DNA from: G965205725 sp965205725
GTDB lineage: Bacteria; Pseudomonadota; Gammaproteobacteria; Pseudomonadales; Halieaceae
Length of the DNA: 64,000 bases
Reading direction: 5' to 3'
NCBI GenBank assembly: GCA_965205725.1
Contig: OZ242189.1
Location: 806,001 to 870,000 of the forward strand
Shown here: one piece after another, positions 1 to 10,195 of the stretch
Layout: the number at the start of each line of letters is the position of its first letter
How positions within the stretch are numbered: position 1 is the stretch's first letter
The notes under the pieces: generated by a model
What the model was told of the DNA's origin: nothing
Databases searched by the model: none
What the model saw: only the letters and a program-made list of their open reading frames with translations
Made by a program: the position numbers and the translations under genes

Positions 1-173
1 TTGTAAATGGTTTGGCGACTCTCCTGCAAGAAATGGGCAGTCGCGTCAGCAATAGGCAAGTTTGCCTTTAGCCTGTCTGGTGTAATGAGAATTTCCTGTT
101 TCTCGACGTTTAAATTGTCGAGTTGCTGGGCAGTCATAATCTGGAACTCGTGTCCAGGCTTGTCGTTTGCCAT
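1..173 (-). CDS. 3-deoxy-7-phosphoheptulonate (DAHP) synthase, N-terminal part
   Basis: Only the first 57 codons lie in the window; the gene runs off the left edge. DAHP synthase condenses phosphoenolpyruvate and erythrose 4-phosphate in the first step of aromatic amino acid synthesis. The segment ILITPDRLKANLPIADA followed by SRQTI matches the N-terminal helix region of the AroF/G/H class (E. coli AroH has LVTPAELALRYPV then SRRRI). The start is the ATG at 173. The gene is divergent from the helicase-nuclease operon, with 93 bp between the two starts. The isozyme cannot be decided from this fragment. Confidence 0.75.
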   Translation of the reverse strand, partial: MANDKPGHEFQIMTAQQLDNLNVEKQEILITPDRLKANLPIADATAHFLQESRQTIY

Positions 174-266
174 TCAAAGCCCTGTACAGGTGAAAGCAAA
201 AAAACAAAAGCCGTATAAAATCAAGGCGCGCTATTTTATAGGAAACAGGCAGGTTAGAATACAGGG

Positions 267-2897
267 GTGATTGCCGACGCTCCAGCCATCTTTTACCAGA
301 TTGAAAATTTGCTGCCCTGGCTGGAAAACGGCGTACCCCTTATCACGCCGAATCAACGCCTGGCCCGGCACATTAAATTCGCGTATGCGTGCCATCAGCG
401 TGCGTGCAACGTCAATTCCTGGGAGACACCTGTTGTCATGTCTCTCAGTCAGTGGTGGCATCACTGCAGAACACACATCGACCCCTGGCAGGAAAACACA
501 GCCAGTTTGCTGGACACGGCGCAGGAGCTGGAACTCTGGGTTCAGTGCATCAGAGAGACCAGGGTATCGGAGACACTCTTGCGGCCTCGCTCAGCCGCCA
601 GACTGGCCCGGGATGCCTGGCACAATCTACTGGCCTGGCAAATTGACTGGCGCACAGGAGCAGTGGCGGCACAGTTTAGCTATAACCTGGATGCCGAATT
701 ATTTGTTCAGTGGGCAACACGCTTTGAGCAACTGTGCGAAGAGACGCAGTTATCGGTCCTGGACACGCAAATTATGGGGCTGGCAAACAGTTGCAGGCAG
801 CATACGCTTGTACTGCTGGAATTTGACGAGCTACCGCCGCTGCAAAGAAGCGCGCTCAATCAACAAGCTCAGCAGCTTATTGAGCACTCTGAGTCGGGTC
901 CGTCGGCACATCGCATCATTCATAGCTGCGAGAACAGAGAGCAAGAGCTGTACGCCGCCGCGCGCTGGGCCAAGCAAGTTCTAGAGAGTCAGGCTGATGC
1001 GCGCATTGGCGTTTTGCTTGAAGACGTTGCCAGCCAGCGCCTGCGCTTCGAGCGAATTCTGCGCGACACGTTACAGCCAGAGTTGGATAGGGAGGCCGGG
1101 CTGCCCGTTAATTTTTCAGCCGGTGTTGCGCTCAGCACCACGCCACTTGTGAGCACCGCATTGTCGCTGCTGGAACTGATATCGGGCGACACTGGCGTTG
1201 AAGAATTATCCACCGTATTACACAGCCGCTACCGCTATACCACCGAGCGCACTGCTGAAGCGCAAATGCTGCAAAAGCTGTATCGAAATGGCCGCGCCGA
1301 TATCGGTCGCAACAATCTGCACTGGTTTACTCGTGATCTGGCACTCGGAAAAACGCTACTTGAATTCAGCCAGCACCAACAACTCTCTAGGCAACATTAC
1401 GCCTGCGCCTGGTCGCACCTGTTTTCCAAATGCCTGACTCAACTGGGCTGGCCCGGAACCACGGCGCTAAACTCCAGTGAATACCAAATGATGGAACATT
1501 GGCAGAGTTGCCTCGATAAGTTTGCCGGGCTGGAGCGTGTCAGTGGTGCCTTGGGCTTTGAGTCGGCACTGGGATTGCTACGGCAGGTCTGTACGGACAC
1601 AGTTTTTCAAATTCAAACGCGGGATACTCAGCTACAGGTTCTCGGCTTGCTTGAAGCTACAGGCATGCAGTTCGATTACTTGTGGATTATTGGTACCGGC
1701 CAGAATGACTGGCCAGCTACACCTAACCCGAATCCATTTATCCCTGTTCGATTACAGCGCGATGCGGGTATGCCTCATGCGGATAGCCAGAGAGAGCGCG
1801 AATTTGCCCAGCGTATGTTGCAGCGATTTAGTCATGCCTGTGTTGAACTACACGCCAGCTACGCCAGTTTGACAGATGGTATAGAGCAGGGACCTAGTAC
1901 ATTGTTTGATGGGTTCCGGCAATGTGATGAAACGGGGCCGACAGAGAGCATGCAGCGATGGATTCAGCGCTCGGCTAATGTCGCAACCGACAGAGTCGAA
2001 TTTCCGGCGCCGCCGGTCAATTCAGAAGAGCTGGAAACATTGCGTGGCGGCAGCTCTCTCATACAAGACCAATCCCTGTGCGGTTTTCGCGCCTTTGTCC
2101 AGCAGCGTCTACAGGTGAGAGCTCTACCAGAACTCAGCCACAGCCTGACCGCCGCAGATCGCGGCAACCTGCTGCATACAGCTCTTAATAATTTGTGGGG
2201 GCATTTCCCGAACCAAAGCGCTTTGAAAGCGCGTGAAAGTGAATGGCAGCAGTCTATCGATCAGGCAGTTGAGGCGGCGCTTGCAGAATTTCGAGGCAGT
2301 ATTGACCAGACTGACGCCCTGATCCTCACACTTGAAAAGAAGCGCTTGCAGCAATTACTCGTCAAGTGGCTGGAGGTAGAGTCCCAGCGAGAGGAATTCT
2401 CTGTATTGGCCCGAGAGCAGGAGCAAATTCTGGAACTCGGGCCGCTGCGCTTACGGCTTCGCATTGATCGAGTTGACAGGCTGGAAAATGGCGAACTATT
2501 GATTATTGACTATAAATCCGCTGCTGCAGAAATACGCTACTGGATGGGAGACAGGCCAACTCAACCCCAATTGCCGCTTTACGCCCATACGCTGAAAAAG
2601 GATTGTGCGGGCATTAGTTTTGCCCTTGTACGCACAGACAAGCCAGGCTTTTTAGGGCTCGCTAAGAGCGAGGCCGTGGATGGCATCAGTACCAATATTG
2701 CAAAGGCATCATCAGGGGCAGCGGAGAGCTGGGACGGCATGCAGAGTCACTGGCAACGGGTGCTGGAAGCGCTGGCACAGGCATTCCTCGATGGCAGCGC
2801 GGCGGTAGATCCACCCGATATTAACAGCAGTTGTTCATACTGCGGATTGCAGTCTGTGTGCCGCATTGCAGAGCGAGGCTATGACGGCAATGCCTGA
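267..2897 (+). CDS. AddB-like PD-(D/E)XK nuclease family DNA repair protein
   Basis: This 876-residue protein resembles the 'probable DNA repair protein' family that sits beside a UvrD-type helicase in many gammaproteobacteria and is the AddB-like half of a double-strand-break processing enzyme. A RecB-family nuclease motif LLIIDYKSA lies at about residues 743-751. One cysteine near residue 605 and three in CSYCGLQSVC near 856-865 fit the four-cysteine Fe-S 'staple' of AddB-type nucleases. The start is a GTG. The stop overlaps the following helicase gene by 17 nt, so the two are probably translated together. Confidence 0.85.
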   Translation: MIADAPAIFYQIENLLPWLENGVPLITPNQRLARHIKFAYACHQRACNVNSWETPVVMSLSQWWHHCRTHIDPWQENTASLLDTAQELELWVQCIRETRVSETLLRPRSAARLARDAWHNLLAWQIDWRTGAVAAQFSYNLDAELFVQWATRFEQLCEETQLSVLDTQIMGLANSCRQHTLVLLEFDELPPLQRSALNQQAQQLIEHSESGPSAHRIIHSCENREQELYAAARWAKQVLESQADARIGVLLEDVASQRLRFERILRDTLQPELDREAGLPVNFSAGVALSTTPLVSTALSLLELISGDTGVEELSTVLHSRYRYTTERTAEAQMLQKLYRNGRADIGRNNLHWFTRDLALGKTLLEFSQHQQLSRQHYACAWSHLFSKCLTQLGWPGTTALNSSEYQMMEHWQSCLDKFAGLERVSGALGFESALGLLRQVCTDTVFQIQTRDTQLQVLGLLEATGMQFDYLWIIGTGQNDWPATPNPNPFIPVRLQRDAGMPHADSQREREFAQRMLQRFSHACVELHASYASLTDGIEQGPSTLFDGFRQCDETGPTESMQRWIQRSANVATDRVEFPAPPVNSEELETLRGGSSLIQDQSLCGFRAFVQQRLQVRALPELSHSLTAADRGNLLHTALNNLWGHFPNQSALKARESEWQQSIDQAVEAALAEFRGSIDQTDALILTLEKKRLQQLLVKWLEVESQREEFSVLAREQEQILELGPLRLRLRIDRVDRLENGELLIIDYKSAAAEIRYWMGDRPTQPQLPLYAHTLKKDCAGISFALVRTDKPGFLGLAKSEAVDGISTNIAKASSGAAESWDGMQSHWQRVLEALAQAFLDGSAAVDPPDINSSCSYCGLQSVCRIAERGYDGNA

Positions 2898-5800
2898 TGT
2901 TATTGATGCGCAAGCGCGGCTTGATGCGCTGGACCCTTTGCGCTCGTTCTGCGTTACGGCGCCAGCTGGCTCCGGTAAAACCGAGCTGCTCATTCAGCGC
3001 TACCTGGCCGTATTGGCGCGTGTCGCCGAACCCGAAGAAGTTCTGGCCATTACCTTTACTCGAAAAGCAGCGGCAGAAATGCGGGCACGCATTGTGACGG
3101 CGCTGGAAACCGGCCTTGAGGAACAGTCCCCAAAAGATGCCCACAAGCAGCAAACCTGGCAGCTAGCCAGAAGCGTTCTCGCACTTGCAGAGCAGAGACA
3201 ATGGCGATTGCTGGAATTACCGTCACGGCTCAATATTCGAACCATTGATTCATGGAACGCTTATCTCACACGGCAGATGCCCGTACTTTCAAATTTTGGC
3301 GCAGCCGCCAGCCCTGTGGATGACGCCAATAATTATTATCTCAGCGCAGCACGCAATCTTTTAGCGCTGACCTCTTCCGGGCACTGGATCGCGGATGACC
3401 TAAGCCGAGTGCTACTGTATTTCGACAATAACTGGCAGCGCCTGGAGCAGCTACTGGCAGGTATGCTGGTTCGCCGCGAACAATGGCTGCCCCATCTAGG
3501 TGGCCAGCTCAGCCCAGAGCTGGCCGAGCACACGGTGCAAAACAGCGTGCAAATCCTGATCGAAGATCATTTGACCACGCTGTCTGCGACACTGGCTGGT
3601 TGGCAGAGCAGCTTGCTGGATTTTGAACGCTACAGTTCTGCTAATCTCGGGCGTACTGAACTACAGCGTTTTCCCGGCCATGCCGTCAAAGACCTCGGGC
3701 ACTGGCTGCGTATCGGAGGACTCGTTTTGACCGACCAGGGTGGTTGGCGCAAACGAGTTACCAAAAATGACGGCTTCCCAGCCGGCGAGGGCAGCACCAA
3801 GGCAGCCGCCGCAGCTCGCAAAGATGCGCTCTACCAGCTGATCGCTGAGCTGAAAGAACTGCCCGGTCTTGAGTATCAGTTGCAAATGCTGCGCTTTCTG
3901 CCGCAGCCCGATACTGATACCGGGCACTGGCAAATATTGTCCAGCCTGGCGAGATTGCTGCCAGTGCTCGCCGCCGAACTCAGCGTTGTTTTTCAGCAGG
4001 AGGGAGTTGTTGATCACGCACAGATTGCTATAGCCGCTAACGCCGCATTGGGTGGAGAAAACAGCGCTACATATTTGGCTATGAAGCTGGACTATCGTTT
4101 GCGCCATATTTTGATCGATGAGTTTCAGGATACATCCATCACCCAATTTGATCTGCTCTGCCGGTTAACCAGAAACTGGGCCAGTGATAATCAGCAGCGA
4201 CCTGATGATCCGAACACGCTGTTCATAGTCGGGGATGGGATGCAGTCTATATACGGCTTTCGCGATGCGGATGTCAGTTTGTTCGTGCAGGTCCGCGAGC
4301 AGGGTGTAAATGGTTTGCCGCTAACTAATCTGGAACTGCAAACCAATTTCCGCAGTCAGGCAGGGCTGGTTGACTGGATTGCCAGTGCTTTCGCCAGTGC
4401 TTTTCCGAGTAGCGATAATATCCAGCTCGGCGCTGTGAGCTATTCGCAGTCGGTGGCACACCGCGAAAGCCGGCCTGAGTCGGTAATACTAATGGGGAGC
4501 CGGGGCCCGGATGGCAATGAGCACGCGAGCGAAGCGTGCGAACTGCTGGGAGTGATAGCGACGGGTATGGCCGATGAAGGCTGCGAATCTATTGCCGTAC
4601 TGGTTCGAACTCGCAAACATCTGCACGAACTTATTCGGATGCTGAAACAGCACAACATTGCCTGGCAGGCCCAAGAGATTGACGCGCTGAAAGAATCACC
4701 CGTCGTCGCTGATTTGATGAACTTGTGCCAGGCCTTGCACAACTATGCTGACGATGCAGCCTGGCTGGCACTGCTGCGGGCGCCCTGGTGTGCGCTCAAC
4801 CTCACCGCACTGCACACGCTTCTGAGTGCGCGCAATGGTGTACCGGTCTGGGCTTGCCTGAATGACCAGAAAACTTTGTCTGTCCTGGATTCCGAATCCA
4901 GCGCATGCCTGGCTCATTTCAATCGAGTCATAGCGCGGGCCATTGCAAGGCGTGAACGGCTGCCTTTACGGGTATGGCTGGAAGAGGTCTGGTTAGAACT
5001 TTACGGACCTTCGCTGGTGCTGAGTGATTCCCAGTTGGATGACGCACGGGATTTCTTCGACTTGCTGGAAGAAACGGATGCGCTTGGCCACTCCTATCAG
5101 CGCAAATTGTTAGAGCAAAAGGTCGCGCGCTTGTTCAGTCGCCCCAGTGGCCCCAATAGCAAATTGCAGCTAATGACACTGCATCGTTCCAAGGGTCTGG
5201 AGTTCGACTGGGTCATCATTCCAGGGCTTGCCAGAAGGCCACCCAACGAGCAGCGTGACATTTTAATGTGGGATGATTTCGTGACAGATCAAGGTCAGCG
5301 AGGCTTTCTGCTGGCTGTTGATGACCGTGGCCACGACCAGGCCACGGTCTATTCTTTTTTGCAGGAGCAGCATAAGCGCAGGCGGGATATTGAAGCCACG
5401 CGGCTACTCTATGTCGGTTGTACCCGTGCTCGAGAGCGCCTGTATCTCAGTGCCGCTCTGCGTGAAAACAGTGCAACCGAAGTACTGCAAGCACCGCCGT
5501 CGCGCAGCCTTCTGTCACCTATATGGGGCGTGTTCGCAGAGGGAGCGCAATTGGCGACTGTCAGTGAACCTACTGCCGAAGACAGCGAATCAGTCTGGTT
5601 CAGCAAACGCCTGATTATTGAGCAAGCACCCGTCTGCGAGGACACGCAGATGGGCGAAGAGAAGAATTTACCTGATTTACAACAAAATCAGACCGCGAGA
5701 GTAGTAGGTAACCTGGTTCATTTGAGCCTGCAGCGCTTATCCGAATTCGATGAAGTCCAGCTATCGGAATTTGAGGTCGATACCTGGCTGGCATGGTGGC

Positions 5801-6222
5801 GCAGTTATCTGCAAGCTCATCTCGCCAGTAAGCAGGACGCAGACACGGGCGCTGCACGGGTGCGCCGTGCAGTCGAAGTGGTATTATCCGACGAAACTGG
5901 GCGCTGGATTTTAAGCAAACAACGCGAGGCCGCGCGCAGTGAGTGGGCTATCAGCCATGTTGATGAGCATCTGCACCTGAGAGAGTATATTATTGACCGG
6001 ACCTTTGTGGATGGTGATAGCCGCTGGATTATCGACTATAAAAGTGCAGAGCCAGCCCCCGAACAAACTCTGGAGGACTTCCTGGCAGGTGAGGAAGCGC
6101 GCTATAGTCCACAACTGGCTGCTTATCGGCGCGCAATGGGTGCTCTCGATAGTCGCGAAATTAAAACTGCTTTGTATTTCACTTCGCTGGGTTACTTGCA
6201 CCAGTGCAGCGTAAGAGACTGA
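2881..6222 (+). CDS. AddA/RecB-like UvrD-family helicase-nuclease
   Basis: This SF1 DNA helicase of about 1113 residues probably forms an AddAB-like exonuclease with the upstream product. Walker A is APAGSGKTELL near the N-terminus, motif II is LIDEFQDTS, and a late motif is LLYVGCTRARERLYL. A C-terminal RecB-type nuclease motif reads WIIDYKSAEP. I chose the ATG at 2881, with a GAGCGAGG ribosome site in front, over a TTG 15 nt upstream. Acting on broken DNA ends to feed recombination is the known family role. Forming a complex with the neighbour is inferred from the 17-nt gene overlap. Confidence 0.88.
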   Translation: MTAMPDVIDAQARLDALDPLRSFCVTAPAGSGKTELLIQRYLAVLARVAEPEEVLAITFTRKAAAEMRARIVTALETGLEEQSPKDAHKQQTWQLARSVLALAEQRQWRLLELPSRLNIRTIDSWNAYLTRQMPVLSNFGAAASPVDDANNYYLSAARNLLALTSSGHWIADDLSRVLLYFDNNWQRLEQLLAGMLVRREQWLPHLGGQLSPELAEHTVQNSVQILIEDHLTTLSATLAGWQSSLLDFERYSSANLGRTELQRFPGHAVKDLGHWLRIGGLVLTDQGGWRKRVTKNDGFPAGEGSTKAAAAARKDALYQLIAELKELPGLEYQLQMLRFLPQPDTDTGHWQILSSLARLLPVLAAELSVVFQQEGVVDHAQIAIAANAALGGENSATYLAMKLDYRLRHILIDEFQDTSITQFDLLCRLTRNWASDNQQRPDDPNTLFIVGDGMQSIYGFRDADVSLFVQVREQGVNGLPLTNLELQTNFRSQAGLVDWIASAFASAFPSSDNIQLGAVSYSQSVAHRESRPESVILMGSRGPDGNEHASEACELLGVIATGMADEGCESIAVLVRTRKHLHELIRMLKQHNIAWQAQEIDALKESPVVADLMNLCQALHNYADDAAWLALLRAPWCALNLTALHTLLSARNGVPVWACLNDQKTLSVLDSESSACLAHFNRVIARAIARRERLPLRVWLEEVWLELYGPSLVLSDSQLDDARDFFDLLEETDALGHSYQRKLLEQKVARLFSRPSGPNSKLQLMTLHRSKGLEFDWVIIPGLARRPPNEQRDILMWDDFVTDQGQRGFLLAVDDRGHDQATVYSFLQEQHKRRRDIEATRLLYVGCTRARERLYLSAALRENSATEVLQAPPSRSLLSPIWGVFAEGAQLATVSEPTAEDSESVWFSKRLIIEQAPVCEDTQMGEEKNLPDLQQNQTARVVGNLVHLSLQRLSEFDEVQLSEFEVDTWLAWWRSYLQAHLASKQDADTGAARVRRAVEVVLSDETGRWILSKQREAARSEWAISHVDEHLHLREYIIDRTFVDGDSRWIIDYKSAEPAPEQTLEDFLAGEEARYSPQLAAYRRAMGALDSREIKTALYFTSLGYLHQCSVRD

Positions 6223-6261
6223 GAGCGAAAAGCAACGAGAACAACAAACAGGAGGATTACC

Positions 6262-7911
6262 ATGCCAAATACGCTAACCGCATTTATAGAGAACTGGGCG
6301 GTCGAGTGCCCGGACAAACTCTGGTTACAAGACCGTGAGGGTGATAATTTTACCGAGTGGAACTGGGCGCAAGCCTACTCCGAAATCCAGGCAGCCGCTG
6401 CCTGGCTGGAACAAAATATCTCGGGCAGTGCAGCAAACATTGGCATTCTGTCGCGCAACCGCGCCCACTGGGTGCTTGCCGACCAGGCCATTATTGCCAG
6501 CGGTCATGTAACCATACCGATGTTTACGACACTGCCACCTGACACGGCATCCTATGTGATGGACTTCACCGATATGAAAACCCTGATCGTGGGCGAGTCA
6601 GAGAACTGGGAGAGTATTAAATCAGTACTACCTGAAGGCATTCAGATTATTGCGCTGCCCGGGGTTGACCCCGACACACCTCATACAAGCTGGAACGATT
6701 TGCTGGAGCAGTGCGCTGGCCAAACCGCTGAGTACCAGCAAAGCCCGGACGATCTCATATCCATTGTTTTCACATCGGGTACTACGGGTTTGCCCAAAGG
6801 CGTGATGCAGGACCACAATTCCTTTGTATTACCTATTCAGCGTTTTCTGTTTGCCTTTGAGCTCGGCGAGAGCCTTCGGTTCTTATCTTACTTACCCCTG
6901 TCGCATATTGCCGAGCGACAACTGGTTGGCGGTGCCTCAATGATTAATTGCGGAACAGTGAGCTTTAATGAGTCCATGTCGACATTAGTGCGAGATTTAG
7001 GGGCAACCCGGCCTACGTTCTTTTTTGGTCCACCCAGAGTGTGGGAGCAAATACAGCAGATGATTATCGGTCGTTTTGACTCGCAGGAAGCGCTCGACAA
7101 GGCGCTTGAGGCAGACAGGGATGGCACCGGAAAAGCCATACGCGAAACACTGGGGCTGGATCAGGCCATTTATCTACTGACCGCCGCTGCTCCAACGCCA
7201 CCCGCATTAATTGAGTGGTTTGGAAAATTGGGTTTAACCTTGATGGAGGGATTCGGTCAAACCGAGGCCATGGGACTGATCGCCAACAGCCAGGATGCAC
7301 GCAAGATCGGCTCCATTGGCCGGGCAATCGGCGAAGTGGAAATACATATCAGCGAGGAGGGCGAATTGCAGGTTAGAGCCATCGGCATATCTCCCGGCTA
7401 TTACAAAGATCCTGAGAAAACCGCCGAAACATTTGTCAACGGCTGGGTGTACACTGGGGACAAGGCCTATGTTGACGATGACGGCTTTATCTTTTTGACT
7501 GGTCGCGTTAAAGATTATTTCAAAACCATTCAGGGCAAATTTGTTGCGCCTCCGCCCATAGAGGCCAGCTTTTCTGATAATGTTCACACTGAACAGCAAT
7601 GCCTCCTCGGTCGTGGCTACTCCAAAACGGTGATGGTGTGTGTCTTAAGCGCCATTGCGCAGGAGCGCGATCAGGCTGAAATTGAACAAGACTTGAGAAA
7701 GATTGTTGAATCAGTCAATGACGATGTAGAAAAGCACGCGCGAATGGGTGCTCTGATTATTAGCGCAGACCCATGGAGCATAGACAATGGGATGCTGACA
7801 CCGACTCTGAAAATTCGGCGGGAGCAGGTGGAAAAAGCCTTTGGAGAATTGGCCCAGGATCTTGCCAGAAAGGGTGCAGAGCGGGGTGAGCTGCTCGTGC
7901 ATTGGCATTAG
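6262..7911 (+). CDS. AMP-binding long-chain acyl-CoA synthetase
   Basis: This 549-residue ANL-superfamily ligase would activate a fatty acid through an acyl-adenylate to the CoA thioester. The P-loop TSGTTGLPKG is at residues 171-180. The YTGDKAYVDDDGF and LTGRVKDYFK motifs mark the hinge and the C-terminal domain. The overall shape is that of the long-chain FAA1 group rather than classical FadD. An AGGAGG site sits 6 nt before the ATG. The gene follows the helicase-nuclease pair by 39 bp and may be co-transcribed, but its role is unrelated. Chain-length specificity cannot be read from the sequence. Confidence 0.88.
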   Translation: MPNTLTAFIENWAVECPDKLWLQDREGDNFTEWNWAQAYSEIQAAAAWLEQNISGSAANIGILSRNRAHWVLADQAIIASGHVTIPMFTTLPPDTASYVMDFTDMKTLIVGESENWESIKSVLPEGIQIIALPGVDPDTPHTSWNDLLEQCAGQTAEYQQSPDDLISIVFTSGTTGLPKGVMQDHNSFVLPIQRFLFAFELGESLRFLSYLPLSHIAERQLVGGASMINCGTVSFNESMSTLVRDLGATRPTFFFGPPRVWEQIQQMIIGRFDSQEALDKALEADRDGTGKAIRETLGLDQAIYLLTAAAPTPPALIEWFGKLGLTLMEGFGQTEAMGLIANSQDARKIGSIGRAIGEVEIHISEEGELQVRAIGISPGYYKDPEKTAETFVNGWVYTGDKAYVDDDGFIFLTGRVKDYFKTIQGKFVAPPPIEASFSDNVHTEQQCLLGRGYSKTVMVCVLSAIAQERDQAEIEQDLRKIVESVNDDVEKHARMGALIISADPWSIDNGMLTPTLKIRREQVEKAFGELAQDLARKGAERGELLVHWH

Positions 7912-7964
7912 TGCTCGCCGGCGTGAATCAAGCTGGTCTGCGGGCAGTTAAGGGCAATAGTTTC

Positions 7965-8006
7965 AGGACACGCCATGCTCCTGTGAATGGCAGGGCTGTC
8001 CTGTTT
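7965..8006 (+). terminator. possible intrinsic terminator after acyl-CoA synthetase gene
   Basis: An interrupted inverted repeat has outer arms AGGACA (7965-7970) and TGTCCT (7997-8002) and inner arms GCCAT and ATGGC. It is followed by GTTTTC. It lies between two convergent genes, where a terminator is expected, but the bulged stem and short T run make it only a candidate. Confidence 0.35.
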
Positions 8007-8016
8007 TCAAAGATAA

Positions 8017-8886
8017 CTACATCATCTTCTGCACGATATCTTCGGCATAGCGTTTCACCCCATCGATTTTCAGGTCCAGGTCCTGAGTATCGCCGTGATA
8101 AAACGGCCAGGGCATAGTGAGAATATGGGTGATGCCAGCATCCTCCAGACGCTTATAGGCGTCGCAGTCATAGGCGTCTGAAGGCGTCGCCATGACAGCA
8201 AAGGGCCAATGATCGCGCCCATACTCTTTGCGCAGCGCCTGTATATGGGCAACCGAGTCGATAATTTCCTGAGAAGTCTGCAAATCACTGACCCAGCCGT
8301 CGGCCAGGCGAGCGGCGCGGCGCATTGCTGGCCTGGAAATGCCTCCAACCCACAGAGGGATAGGCTCACTGGGCGCAGGGTTCATCTCCATGGCATCAAA
8401 CTGATAGTATTCGCCCTGATACTCGACCCATTCGCCACTCCACAGCAGCTTCATCACTTCAATCATCTCATCCGCTCGCTGACCCCTGGACTGAAAGTCC
8501 TGCCCCATGAGTTCAAATTCATCCCTGGACCAGCCCACGCCAAGCGCCGGGGTAATACGATTGTCCGATATCACAGCCGCCGTGCTAATAGCCTTGGCGA
8601 CCAGATAAGGGTTACGCATGGTTAGCACAAATACATTGGTGGTAAAACGCAATCGTTTTGTTAATGCTGCCAGCGCGCCAATCGTAACCCAGGGGTCGGG
8701 CCAATCGGTAAATGCCTCCCATCGGCGGCGGCCATCGTCGGTGTAAGGGTAGGGGGTTTTGATCTTTTTGGGGTGTACCACATGATCCGAAAAGGACATG
8801 GCTTCCCAGCCACTATCATCGGCCACTGGCGCAAGTGCAGTCAGGTGAGACACCTTACTGAATGAGGTAGATATCACAAACTTCAT
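8017..8886 (-). CDS. LLM-class (luciferase-like) flavin-dependent oxidoreductase
   Basis: This 289-residue single-domain TIM-barrel protein belongs to the bacterial luciferase-like superfamily, closest to the set annotated as probable F420-dependent (TIGR03619 type). Motifs include FSDHVVHP near the N-terminus, the ALGVGWSRDEFELMG box and PIPLWVGGISRPAMRRAARLADGW. The ATG at 8886 has GGAG 8 nt upstream and gives the family N-terminus MKFVIS; a TTG 12 nt earlier is less likely. The cofactor (F420 or FMN) and substrate cannot be decided. It converges on the acyl-CoA ligase gene. Confidence 0.85.
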   Translation of the reverse strand: MKFVISTSFSKVSHLTALAPVADDSGWEAMSFSDHVVHPKKIKTPYPYTDDGRRRWEAFTDWPDPWVTIGALAALTKRLRFTTNVFVLTMRNPYLVAKAISTAAVISDNRITPALGVGWSRDEFELMGQDFQSRGQRADEMIEVMKLLWSGEWVEYQGEYYQFDAMEMNPAPSEPIPLWVGGISRPAMRRAARLADGWVSDLQTSQEIIDSVAHIQALRKEYGRDHWPFAVMATPSDAYDCDAYKRLEDAGITHILTMPWPFYHGDTQDLDLKIDGVKRYAEDIVQKMM

Positions 8887-8939
8887 GCAACGCTCCAATT
8901 TGACTGCGGCTGCTGACGCGACACTCTGGATGGGCTAAC

Positions 8940-9767
8940 ATGGCCGCCATGAACAGCACTGCGAACCCACAGTTTAACGAGATTTGCACCCAACTAGAAT
9001 GCTGGTACCGCAGTCCTCTGGGGCAATTTGTGTATCGACAGGAGCGAGAGCTCACGGAAAACTTACTCAAACCGCTGCATGGCCACCGTCTATTACAACT
9101 CGGTGTCTCAAGAGAACAGCCCCTTCACAGCAGCAGTCATTTCCCACAGAAGATGTACGCCAGCCAAAGTACAGATGGCGGTATTGATTTGTGTACCGAG
9201 TTGGCCCGGCTGCCATTTGCCTCCGAGAGTGTGGATTTACTCGTTCTCCACCACACAATTGAATTCAGCTCCAATCCGCATCAGTTACTGCATGAGGCTA
9301 ACCGCATACTGGCTCATCGCGGCCATCTCATTATCCTCGGATTCAATCCGTGGTCATTATTTGGCCTCGGCACAAGAGCCTGCGGACTAATGAAACATCC
9401 CCTGTGGGAAAATGCGCAATATGTGAGCAATCGCCGATTGCGCGATTGGCTGCGCTTACTCGGGCTGGATGTCGAATCCTCAAGATACTGCATTGGCTTA
9501 CCACCGCTGGGGCGTGGCACGCTGCACAATATTCTGTATACCTGTGACGAGTTTCTAACCCGTAAAAACCTGCCTGTCGGTGGTGTGCACATCATTCACG
9601 CACAAAAACAGGTCGCTGGAATGACTGCTGACAAGGCCCAGTGGAACCGACGGGTGGGTAGCCGTCTCATCGGACTCACAGTTGCCAAACCTGTAGCGAG
9701 TCCCAGAGCCGCAATCAGACAATACTGTATTGGCGAAAACCAACCCAAAGGAAAAATTGCAGCTTGA
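8940..9767 (+). CDS. class I SAM-dependent methyltransferase, YafS-like
   Basis: This 275-residue methyltransferase-type protein has the post-motif segment LPFASESVDLLVLHHTIEF and the HRGHLIILGFNPWSLFGL strand typical of the YafS group. The glycine-rich SAM loop is degenerate (LLQLGVSRE). In E. coli yafS lies beside rnhA and dnaQ, and the same order is kept here. The stop overlaps the rnhA start by 4 nt. The substrate of YafS proteins is not known to me. The start at 8940 is the first reasonable ATG; one at 8949 is also possible. Confidence 0.8.
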   Translation: MAAMNSTANPQFNEICTQLECWYRSPLGQFVYRQERELTENLLKPLHGHRLLQLGVSREQPLHSSSHFPQKMYASQSTDGGIDLCTELARLPFASESVDLLVLHHTIEFSSNPHQLLHEANRILAHRGHLIILGFNPWSLFGLGTRACGLMKHPLWENAQYVSNRRLRDWLRLLGLDVESSRYCIGLPPLGRGTLHNILYTCDEFLTRKNLPVGGVHIIHAQKQVAGMTADKAQWNRRVGSRLIGLTVAKPVASPRAAIRQYCIGENQPKGKIAA

Positions 9768-10195
9768 AATCTGTTGAAATTTTTACTGATGGTGCCTGCC
9801 GTGGCAATCCCGGGCCCGGCGGATGGGGCGCGCTGTTACAATTCCAGGATGCAGAGAAAACTCTCTACGGGGGCGAACCTGATACCACTAACAACCGCAT
9901 GGAGCTACGCGCCGCCATTGAGGGGCTCAAAGCACTCAGGGAAGCCTGTCAGGTTGGTGTAACAACGGACTCACAGTATGTGCGCAAAGGCATTACCGAG
10001 TGGATCCACAACTGGAAGCGAAAAGGCTGGAAGACCGCTGCCAAAAAACCGGTGAAGAATGCCGATCTATGGCAGGCATTGGATCAGGAGTGCGCCCGTC
10101 ACCACATTAAATGGCACTGGGTAAAAGGACATAGTGGTCATCGCGAGAATGAAATTGCCGACCAGTTGGCAAATCAAGGCATCGACGAATTATGA
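9764..10195 (+). CDS. rnhA: ribonuclease HI
   Basis: RNase HI (143 residues) cuts the RNA strand of RNA-DNA hybrids, removing primers and R-loops. The catalytic acidic set is visible: FTDGACRGNPGPGGWG (first Asp), NNRMELRAAIEG (Glu), TDSQYV (Asp), and HSGHRENEIADQLA (last Asp). Translation begins at TTG within a TTGA overlap with the methyltransferase stop. An ATG upstream is not available in this frame. The stop overlaps dnaQ by ATGA, so three genes form a tightly coupled unit. Confidence 0.97.
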   Translation: MKSVEIFTDGACRGNPGPGGWGALLQFQDAEKTLYGGEPDTTNNRMELRAAIEGLKALREACQVGVTTDSQYVRKGITEWIHNWKRKGWKTAAKKPVKNADLWQALDQECARHHIKWHWVKGHSGHRENEIADQLANQGIDEL

